Shown: piece by piece, positions 57,841-64,000 of the stretch
How positions within the stretch are numbered: the first letter of the stretch is position 1
How the letters are laid out: each line of letters starts with the position of its first letter
DNA from: Nostoc sp. UHCC 0870
GTDB taxonomy: Bacteria; Cyanobacteriota; Cyanobacteriia; Cyanobacteriales; Nostocaceae
Direction of reading: 5' to 3'
Length of the DNA stretch: 64,000 bases
Assembly: GCF_022063185.1 (NCBI RefSeq)
Contig: NZ_CP091913.1
Span: 326,501-390,500 of the forward strand
Notes under the pieces: model-generated
Told to the model about the DNA's origin: nothing
The model's database searches: none
Seen by the model: only the letters and a program-made list of their open reading frames with translations
Translations under genes and position numbers: made by a program

Positions 57841-58653
57841 TTAGAAGCCAGAGAAATTGTAGCCAACACCTACTAACAAGCCAATATCTGTTTCATCAAA
57901 AAATCCCGCATTGACCGCAGCAGTGGCGGTAAATTGAGCATTGATTGGTACATCAACACCACCAGATACTAAAACGGCAGTTTGGGAATTATCCCCAGTT
58001 TTAATAACTGCACCGACTCCTATATAAGGAGCGATCGCTAGCGGTTCATCAAATGGATCTGCTTGTTTAAAGGTAAAATCGTAGGTGACAGGAATTAAAA
58101 TTGTGGTGTTATCCCCAAATATGGCTGAGGGTCTAATGGAGATACTGTTGCTTATTCCAATCTTGCTGATGGCTGCAAAATTGCCATCACCCAATGATGA
58201 TTCACCGCCATTTATACCGATGTTACCAGCAACGCCGATATAGCTACTGCCGCCACGGGTACGTCTACCGACATTAATATCGGATTGTGCCACTGTGTTA
58301 GCAGCTGGTAGGGTAGCAGGTTGTGTAGATTCAGGGGAAACCAGAATACTTGATGTGGTTGCTACTGTTCCTGGGATGGGTGTAATTATATGATCTTCGG
58401 TGATGGTGCTAGAAAACTGTTGTGATACAGTCGCATCATCAGAGGTGGAACTAAGGATTGTTGCACTGGAGAAAGAGAAGTTTTGCTGTTCAGTTTCTAG
58501 TTCAGCATTTGATTGGATGGGAGATATGGTATTGGTAGCAGCTTCAACAGGAGATATTGTTTGAGCGTTAACAGATACACTAGTACCTATAACAGCTACA
58601 GCCGCTAAACTAGATAAGCAATAAAAGCCTTTACGCACAAAAATAGTATTCAC
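57841..58653 (-). CDS. secreted, probably outer-membrane beta-barrel-like protein
   Basis: About 270 residues from GTG 58653, which has TAGGAG upstream; TTG 58668 is an alternative. Signal peptide GFYCLSSLAAVAVIGTSVSV then NAQ. A Ser/Thr-rich spacer (about 30-120) leads to a glycine-rich domain of alternating strands (YIGVAGNIGINGG, APYIGVGAVIKTGDNS, AAVNAGFFDETDIGLLVGVGYNFSGF). The final Phe after alternating residues is typical of outer-membrane barrels. Role unknown. Confidence 0.72.
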   Translation of the reverse strand: MNTIFVRKGFYCLSSLAAVAVIGTSVSVNAQTISPVEAATNTISPIQSNAELETEQQNFSFSSATILSSTSDDATVSQQFSSTITEDHIITPIPGTVATTSSILVSPESTQPATLPAANTVAQSDINVGRRTRGGSSYIGVAGNIGINGGESSLGDGNFAAISKIGISNSISIRPSAIFGDNTTILIPVTYDFTFKQADPFDEPLAIAPYIGVGAVIKTGDNSQTAVLVSGGVDVPINAQFTATAAVNAGFFDETDIGLLVGVGYNFSGF

Positions 58654-58851
58654 ATTCACTCCTAACAAAATGTTGCCACAATAGATAAATTATTACTCTG
58701 GGATTAATTCGCCAGAATTTTTTGTTTTGGGGCAATATCCAAACTTTAACACCAGACAATCCCTTCCTACATCCTGACTTGGATGTAAATACATAAACCA
58801 CAGAGGCACGGAGACACAGAGATTGAAAATATTGAAATGAGAAGTGATGGG

Positions 58852-59796
58852 TTATACTCTGCTTTTGGCGATCGCTTCTTCTACTAAATGGGATATAAAA
58901 GGTAATAGCTGCCGATTTTGGGCGTGGTCTTTGCCTTCTGTAAATACTACCAATAAGTAGGGACTTTGATTTGGTAACTCGATATAGGCTGCATCATGAC
59001 GTACTTGACTTGTCCAGCCAGCTTTTGACCAGATTTGAGTAGATTGGGGTAGTCCGCCACCTAAAAAGCCGGTTACTTGGTCTTCTTCAACATTTTTGGG
59101 TAAATCATCTCTGTTGAGACTGCGTTTGAGCAAAGCCATCATGTTTTGCGATCGCTCACTAGAAACCGCTACGCCTCCTACGATACTATGTAACAAACGG
59201 GCGATCGCATTTGTCGTCAACATATTGCGATTTTCAAACATCTCCCCATAAAATGCTCTATCCCTTCCATAAGGGCCATCACCCCAAGTTTTTTGACAGA
59301 CGTTAATTGTTTCCATCTCTTCCCACCCCAAAGATTGGAAGTAGCGGTTAATCATATAACGCTGCTGTTTCCAAGTTTCAAAGGGGCCTGGTGGTAACTC
59401 CGGGCCGGATGTAGTCCCAGTCAAAATATCGACAACTAAACTGGTAGCATCATTGCTAGAATCAACAATCATATCGCGCAAAGCCCGCTCCAATTCCTTG
59501 GAGGTTTGGATCATGCCTTTTTCTATCCATTCATTGGCTGCTACTAAGTAAAACAGCTTAACTATACTCGCCGGATAAATACATTCCACACCACGATAAT
59601 TAAAACCGCGTACAGGATGATGCCAAAAAGCATCGGGAGTTAAAGCCCCACCAGTATTAACTGGGACTGGTGGATCATAAACAATCCAAGTCAATGCTAT
59701 TTGATTACGGGCTAAGGTCGGAAATGCTGACCAAGTAGCCTCTAAAATGCTATTACCCAGATTTTCTAGTTGTTCGTCTTTGCTAAAAAAAACCAT
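58852..59796 (-). CDS. class A beta-lactamase-fold serine hydrolase
   Basis: A 314-residue protein with the penicillin-recognising fold. SxxK is in YPASIVKLFYL (about residue 76), the SDN-like motif in VDSSNDATSLVVD, and the KTG triad position reads WSKAGWTSQVRHDAAYI (KAG). No signal peptide is seen, unlike secreted lactamases. It is more likely a peptidoglycan- or ester-active enzyme than a resistance gene. It is divergent from the NlpC/P60 endopeptidase with only 6 bp between starts. Confidence 0.82.
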   Translation of the reverse strand: MVFFSKDEQLENLGNSILEATWSAFPTLARNQIALTWIVYDPPVPVNTGGALTPDAFWHHPVRGFNYRGVECIYPASIVKLFYLVAANEWIEKGMIQTSKELERALRDMIVDSSNDATSLVVDILTGTTSGPELPPGPFETWKQQRYMINRYFQSLGWEEMETINVCQKTWGDGPYGRDRAFYGEMFENRNMLTTNAIARLLHSIVGGVAVSSERSQNMMALLKRSLNRDDLPKNVEEDQVTGFLGGGLPQSTQIWSKAGWTSQVRHDAAYIELPNQSPYLLVVFTEGKDHAQNRQLLPFISHLVEEAIAKSRV

Positions 59797-59802
59797 TGCA
59801 GA

Positions 59803-60504
59803 ATGCTCTCTAATTTAGAATCACAAATCCTCAACTTGACCTCAGATGAGTACCAGTGTCTAGCTGATTTAAACTTATATGATTCTTCTGAATGTACTCG
59901 CCTAGCAACTCAGGCCGCAGCTGGGCGACATTTGCGGGTAACATCAAATCAGCAAGGTACAGCAATTGAGGTGTATTTATGTGAGGATGACTATCCAGGT
60001 TGGGTATCTTTTAGTGATGTTGGTTTATTACAACCTGCTACTGTACTTTATCAGGCTCAGTCACTTTCCGAAGCTGAAATTCAAAAACTTCTACCAGAGG
60101 TGATTGCTTTTACTCAACAAGCTATGCAGCAGTCTAATTATTATCTCTGGGGTGGCACAGTGGGGCCAAATTATGATTGTTCTGGGTTAATGCAGGCGGC
60201 TTTTGTTTCCGTCGGGGTTTGGTTACCCAGAGATGCCTATCAACAAGAAGCTTTTACTCAATCTGTTACTATCACTGAACTAGCACCAGGGGATTTAATA
60301 TTTTTTGGCACTCCGATAAAAGCTACCCATGTAGGGTTGTATTTGGGGGATGGTCATTACATCCATAGTTCTGGCAAAGAACAAGGACGTAATGGTATTG
60401 GAATTGACATCCTCTCGGAACAGGGAGATGTGGTCAGTCGGTCATACTATCAGCAGTTACGAGGGGCTGGGCGGGTTGTGAGAAGTTATGAGGGTAGGGG
60501 ATAG
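59803..60504 (+). CDS. NlpC/P60 cell-wall endopeptidase
   Basis: A 233-residue enzyme from ATG 59803. An N-terminal SH3-like domain (about 15-85) precedes the NlpC/P60 domain with catalytic Cys in YDCSGLMQAAF (about 126), His in ATHVGLYLGDG and a second His in YIHSSGKEQGR. YLWGGTVGPN is the usual lead-in. Cyanobacterial members of this layout are known as gamma-D-glutamyl-diamino acid endopeptidases that recycle cell-wall peptides; no signal peptide agrees with that. Confidence 0.9.
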   Translation: MLSNLESQILNLTSDEYQCLADLNLYDSSECTRLATQAAAGRHLRVTSNQQGTAIEVYLCEDDYPGWVSFSDVGLLQPATVLYQAQSLSEAEIQKLLPEVIAFTQQAMQQSNYYLWGGTVGPNYDCSGLMQAAFVSVGVWLPRDAYQQEAFTQSVTITELAPGDLIFFGTPIKATHVGLYLGDGHYIHSSGKEQGRNGIGIDILSEQGDVVSRSYYQQLRGAGRVVRSYEGRG

Positions 60505-60612
60505 GTGACAGGTGATAGGTGACAGGTGACAGGGGAGACAAGGTAGAACTTTTTAACCAATCCCCAATCCCCAATTTTGAATTTTGAATTTTGAATTTTG
60601 AATTTTGAATTG
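60501..60612. repeat. GGTGACA and TTTTGAA arrays
   Basis: GGTGACA/GGTGATA heptamers (about 60506-60535) and five TTTTGAA units (about 60577-60610) fill the space between the endopeptidase and the GT2 gene. Confidence 0.8.
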
Positions 60613-60629
60613 CTTATGAGGAGCATGGT

Positions 60630-61598
60630 TTGATTTCTGCTATTGTTCCAGATGTATCGGTGGTTGTGCCGGTGCGGGATGAGGTTGAGAGTTTGCCTTT
60701 GTTATTGGAGGCGATCGCTTCTTCTCTCTCTACTAGTGAGTTAAGCTATGAAATCATCTGCGTAGATGATGGTTCTAGTGATGGTTCGGCTGAGTTTCTC
60801 AAAGAACAAGCCCAAAGCCGCCCTGATTTAAAGGCGGTGATTCTGCGACGGAATTATGGACAAACTGCGGCGATGGCGGCTGGTTTTAAATATGCCCTAG
60901 GGAATGCGATCGTCACTTTAGATGCTGATTTGCAAAATGACCCAGATGATATCCCTATTCTCTTAGCCAAGCTAGAGGAAGGTTACGATTTGGTGAGTGG
61001 TTGGCGGCAAAATCGCCAAGATGGGGCATTAAATCGCTTGCTGCCTTCTAAAATTGCTAACTGGCTAATTCGTCGGACTACTAGCGTCTATATTCATGAT
61101 TACGGCTGTTCGCTTAAAGCCTATCGAGCGGAACTATTAGCAGATATGAATCTCTACGGTGAACTACACCGCTTTCTACCTGCACTAGCTTACATCGAAG
61201 GCGCAAGAATTACGGAAATGCCTGTGCGTCATCACGCGCGGCGTTTTGGTCAGAGTAAGTATGGCTTATCGCGGACTTTCCGGGTATTGATGGATTTGCT
61301 CACCATCCTGTTTATGAAAAAGTTCCTCACCCGTCCCATGCACGTCTTTGGGTTGTTGGGGCTAATTTCGATGATTTTGGGGGCAGGTATAGGCATTTAC
61401 TTGACGTTTATGAAGTTAGCGATGGGTGAGATGATTGGCAATCGTCCTTTGCTCATCTTGGCGGTGCTGCTTTTAGTTACGGGAGTACAACTATTTAGCT
61501 TTGGTCTGTTGGCAGAGTTATTGATGCGTACCTACCACGAATCCCAAGGAAGGCCTATATATCGCGTCCGGGAAGTTGTGGCAAAAAAAGATAAATAA
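60630..61598 (+). CDS. GT2-family glycosyltransferase (dolichyl-phosphate-mannose-synthase-like)
   Basis: A 322-residue GT2 starting at TTG 60630, preceded by GAGGAGC. SVVVPVRDEVESLPLLLEAI, the acidic CVDDGSSDGSAEFL, VTLDADLQNDPDDIPILLAK (DxD) and SGWRQNRQDG are diagnostic. Two C-terminal membrane segments (HVFGLLGLISMILGAGIGIY and LLILAVLLLVTGVQLFSFGL) anchor it, as in ArnC/GtrB-type polyprenyl-phosphate sugar synthases. It would load a sugar on polyprenyl phosphate. Confidence 0.9.
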   Translation: MISAIVPDVSVVVPVRDEVESLPLLLEAIASSLSTSELSYEIICVDDGSSDGSAEFLKEQAQSRPDLKAVILRRNYGQTAAMAAGFKYALGNAIVTLDADLQNDPDDIPILLAKLEEGYDLVSGWRQNRQDGALNRLLPSKIANWLIRRTTSVYIHDYGCSLKAYRAELLADMNLYGELHRFLPALAYIEGARITEMPVRHHARRFGQSKYGLSRTFRVLMDLLTILFMKKFLTRPMHVFGLLGLISMILGAGIGIYLTFMKLAMGEMIGNRPLLILAVLLLVTGVQLFSFGLLAELLMRTYHESQGRPIYRVREVVAKKDK

Positions 61599-61642
61599 CG
61601 TAACAATATGTATGAAGAATCCAGAACTCAATTGCATCTGCC

Positions 61643-62878
61643 TTGAAAGCTTTTCATACCTTTGACGCAAATCTAAGACGTAACCTGCTGACTCTATTTA
61701 CAGCAGGTTTATTATTCTGGTCTAGTACGGCGATGTTTTTGCCCACACTACCTGTTTACATGGAAAGTATAGGTAGCAGCAAGCAAGAAATTGGCATTGT
61801 CATGGGAGGTTTCGCCATTGGGTTGTTGCTGTTTCGTCCCATCTTAGGACGGTTGGCGGATCAATATGGTCGTAAGTTGCTGTTATTGATTGGTACAACA
61901 GTAGCCGTTTTAGCTCCCTTTGGCTATTTGGCGTTTACATCAATTCCTATGTTGATGTTGGTGCGAATCTTTCATGGTATTAGCGTTGCTGCTTTTACTA
62001 CAGGCTATAGTGCATTGGTAGCAGATTTAGCCCCTATTGCTATTCGTGGCGAAATCATTAGTTATATGAGTTTAACTGCTCCTCTAGGCTTGGCAATTGG
62101 GCCGGCTTTGGGGGGATATTTAGAAGCTGAAACTGGTTACTCATCATTATTTCTGCTATCTGCGGCATTTGCTTCTATAGGGCTTTTAAGTGCGGCACAA
62201 GTTATCAATCCACCAGTACAGAAATATGAGCAAAATACGGGTAGCAATCAGAAATTTTGGCAAATTTTGATCAGTCCACGGGTGAGAGTACCAGCTTTAG
62301 TTATGTTGCTGGTTGGTGTCTCTGTCGGTGCTGTACACGTATTTGTATCGCTGTTCATCAAATCAACTCAGGTGGATTTTAACGCTGGGTTATTTTTTAC
62401 AATTGCGGCGATCGCTAGTTTTAGTTTTCGATTATTTACAGGTAAAGCTAGCGATCGCTTTGGCCGTGGTTTGTTTATTACCTTTGGGATTAGTGCCTAT
62501 ACACTAGCCTGTCTCATCTTGTGGCAAGCTAACAGCACCTATGCTTTCATTTTGGCAGCCTTAGCTGAAGGGTGTGGCGGTGGTACAGTCATGTCCATGA
62601 TTACTACGTTGATGACAGACCGTTCCTTACCACACGAACGAGGACGGATGTTTGCTCTTTGTATCGCTGGCTTTGATTTAGGACTGGCGATCGCAGCTCC
62701 CCTGTTAGGATTTGTAGCTGAAAAATTTGGCTATCAAACTATGTTTGGCTACAGTGCCGGTTTGACCTTCTTAGGACTCCTCATCTTCCTTACCCTATCC
62801 AGCAAAAATTTATCCCAATCCCTACGTTTCGCTTTAGGTCGCACTGAAGATACCTATTCGTTGAATAATGGGGAGTAG
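61643..62878 (+). CDS. MFS transporter
   Basis: A 411-residue major facilitator with 12 predicted membrane segments, starting at TTG 61643. The loop 2-3 motif RPILGRLADQYGRKLLLLIG is the classical MFS signature and recurs in the second half as TGKASDRFGRGLFITFG. LTAPLGLAIGPALGGYLEAETG suggests an antiporter of the drug/metabolite exporter kind. Substrate unknown. It is 44 bp after the GT2 gene. Confidence 0.9.
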   Translation: MKAFHTFDANLRRNLLTLFTAGLLFWSSTAMFLPTLPVYMESIGSSKQEIGIVMGGFAIGLLLFRPILGRLADQYGRKLLLLIGTTVAVLAPFGYLAFTSIPMLMLVRIFHGISVAAFTTGYSALVADLAPIAIRGEIISYMSLTAPLGLAIGPALGGYLEAETGYSSLFLLSAAFASIGLLSAAQVINPPVQKYEQNTGSNQKFWQILISPRVRVPALVMLLVGVSVGAVHVFVSLFIKSTQVDFNAGLFFTIAAIASFSFRLFTGKASDRFGRGLFITFGISAYTLACLILWQANSTYAFILAALAEGCGGGTVMSMITTLMTDRSLPHERGRMFALCIAGFDLGLAIAAPLLGFVAEKFGYQTMFGYSAGLTFLGLLIFLTLSSKNLSQSLRFALGRTEDTYSLNNGE

Positions 62879-62927
62879 GGACTGGGGAATGGGTACTGGG
62901 GACTGGGTACAAACCAATGCCCAATAC

Positions 62928-62969
62928 AAAAGGCAAGAGTAAATTATTAATAACTTACTCTTGCCTTTT
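62928..62969. terminator. hairpin terminator between the MFS gene and tRNA-Arg
   Basis: AAAAGGCAAGAGTAA and TTACTCTTGCCTTTT form a perfect 15-bp stem with a 12-base loop. The T-run on the plus strand and the A-run read from the other side suit a bidirectional terminator for these convergent genes. Confidence 0.8.
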
Positions 62970-62973
62970 CAAG

Positions 62974-63047
62974 CGGGCGAGGAGGGATTCGAACCCCCGA
63001 CACCGTGGTCCGTAGCCACGTGCTCTAGTCCACTGAGCTACACGCCC
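62974..63047 (-). tRNA. trnR-ACG: tRNA-Arg (ACG)
   Basis: A 74-nt tRNA on the minus strand. Acceptor GGGCGTG pairs with CTCGCCC except for one T-T mismatch; D arm GCTC/GAGC; anticodon stem CGTGG/CCACG with loop CTACGGA gives ACG; T arm GGGGG-TTCGAAT-CCCTC. Discriminator G; CCA not encoded. Confidence 0.95.
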
Positions 63048-63084
63048 CTACAAGAAATATATAGTAACACGCTCTTTGGGAATA

Positions 63085-63594
63085 ATGCAAGACAATTTTC
63101 AAAAAAATTCTCCAAACCTTACTCACCTTGATAACCAGGGTCAGGCACAGATGGTAGATGTCTCAGCTAAAGCCTCTACTGTCAGGCAAGCTGTCGCGGC
63201 TGGCCAGGTGCGGATGCTACCAGAAACCTTAGCGGCTATTCAAGCTGGGAATACTCCTAAAGGGGATGTTTTAGCGACTGCGCGGATAGCTGGGATTATG
63301 GCAGCTAAACAGACTGCTAATTTGATTCCTCTGTGTCACCCCTTACCACTGCAAAAAGTCACCGTCGAAATTACACCTGATTCTGAACTCCCTGGTTATC
63401 AAATTCAGGCTACAGTCAAAACTAAAGCTGAAACAGGCGTAGAAATGGAAGCTTTAACGGCTGTTTCTATTGCTGCTTTGACTTTGTACGATATGGCCAA
63501 AGCCTTAGAAAAATCCATGCAAATTGAATCGATTCGATTAATCAGTAAAATCGGCGGAAAATCAGGAGATTATATCAATCATAGTGGGACGTAA
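63085..63594 (+). CDS. moaC: cyclic pyranopterin monophosphate synthase (MoaC)
   Basis: About 169 residues from ATG 63085 (TTG 63076 is an alternative). It carries [40 protein letters not shown] (substrate-binding block with conserved His) and [20 protein letters not shown], the MoaC hallmarks. It acts with MoaA at the first stage of molybdenum-cofactor synthesis, needed for nitrate reductase. No other moa gene is in the window. Confidence 0.95.
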   Translation: MQDNFQKNSPNLTHLDNQGQAQMVDVSAKASTVRQAVAAGQVRMLPETLAAIQAGNTPKGDVLATARIAGIMAAKQTANLIPLCHPLPLQKVTVEITPDSELPGYQIQATVKTKAETGVEMEALTAVSIAALTLYDMAKALEKSMQIESIRLISKIGGKSGDYINHSGT

Positions 63595-63715
63595 ACTAAA
63601 ATTCAGTAAAAATTAATACTCAATATCATCCTCATCGAATGTTTCATTTAAATAGCAACTACATCCCTAAAAACTTTAAAATAATCAAGTGTATTAAAAA
63701 TCGTAATAAATATTT

Positions 63716-63973
63716 ATGCCTCCTCGTTGGCCTCGCAAACCCGATCGCAATGACCCTGAATTTCGCAAGTTAGACGATCGCATGAATTTCGCGGTTCATG
63801 TAGCCGTTGCTGCTACCATTAATTCTGGCTTATGGTTCTTCCATATCTTGAAAACAACTACTTGGGAGTGGTTGCCGTTGTTGACGGCGGGTTGGGTTTT
63901 AGTATTGTTGGTGCATTTAATTTACATTGTGGCGATCGCTAATTATTCACCTACACCCCCAAAATCCACCTAA
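63716..63973 (+). CDS. 2TM-domain small membrane protein
   Basis: An 85-residue protein. A basic, Pro-rich start (MPPRWPRKPDRNDPEFRKLD) leads to two membrane segments (about 28-46 and 52-74) joined by a short TTTWEW loop, the 2TM domain pattern. A Pro-rich tail ends it. Such domains are found alone or on histidine kinases; role here unknown. Confidence 0.8.
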   Translation: MPPRWPRKPDRNDPEFRKLDDRMNFAVHVAVAATINSGLWFFHILKTTTWEWLPLLTAGWVLVLLVHLIYIVAIANYSPTPPKST

Positions 63974-64000
63974 AGAGGGAACACTCAAGCTGGGGCAATT

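Noticed and set aside
58852..59796. Antibiotic-resistance beta-lactamase
   Set aside because: No signal peptide, a KAG variant of the third motif and cell-wall neighbours favour a housekeeping hydrolase.

Overview
The window comes from a filamentous, probably heterocyst-forming cyanobacterium of the Nostoc/Anabaena/Trichormus group. The evidence is frequent HIP1 octamers (GCGATCGC), abundant heptameric tandem repeats between genes (TTTTGAA, GAGTAAT, TTGCGAA types), a SasA-type clock kinase, a CRR7-like NDH-1 protein, and a crtP-crtB pair followed by tRNA-Ser and a NatB-like binding protein. This is a chromosomal-looking segment: housekeeping genes mixed with one polysaccharide locus, one type IV secretion-like locus and one NACHT gene.

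Layout. 1-1.4 kb: a lipoprotein start and a lone GT4 glycosyltransferase. 2.4-4.75 kb: sasA, split by a 1,142-bp insertion sequence with a TA target duplication. 4.8-9 kb: a PleD-like diguanylate cyclase, CRR7, a DUF2854 protein, a stand-alone receiver and small proteins. 9.1-11.3 kb: polyphosphate kinase. 11.5-30.8 kb: an exopolysaccharide/O-antigen-type locus. galE and a polyprenyl-phosphate sugar transferase read left; a Wzc-type tyrosine kinase, six GT4 enzymes, an acyltransferase, four methyltransferases, a Wzx flippase and a Wzy-like polymerase read right. 31.6-34.3 kb: a ChaB-domain stress protein, Dps and a secreted low-temperature-type protein. 35.0-35.5 kb: two overlapping small genes of unknown role.

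35.6-45.1 kb: nine leftward genes in near-canonical VirB order (B2-, B3-, B4-, B5-, B6-, two B8-like, B10, B9-like). No relaxase, coupling protein or VirB11 is visible, which makes this the most unusual system in the window. 45.6-47.4 kb: two short-chain dehydrogenases. 47.5-50.5 kb: a NACHT NTPase with a long pentapeptide-repeat tail, apparently shortened by an in-frame amber codon. 51.1-64 kb: a nucleotidyltransferase, NagZ-like hexosaminidase, crtP-crtB, tRNA-Ser(GCU), a NatB-like lipoprotein, a beta-lactamase-fold hydrolase divergent from an NlpC/P60 endopeptidase, a GT2 enzyme, an MFS exporter, tRNA-Arg(ACG), moaC and a 2TM protein.

Non-coding DNA is rich in dispersed repeats: nested MITE-like elements (14.3, 14.7, 32.5, 33.6, 50.8 kb), a GTAGTAAGGACT palindrome family, and a perfect 22-copy TGTAGGGG octamer array upstream of nagZ. 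No CRISPR array was seen. All family names are from reading the proteins by eye; no database search was run.
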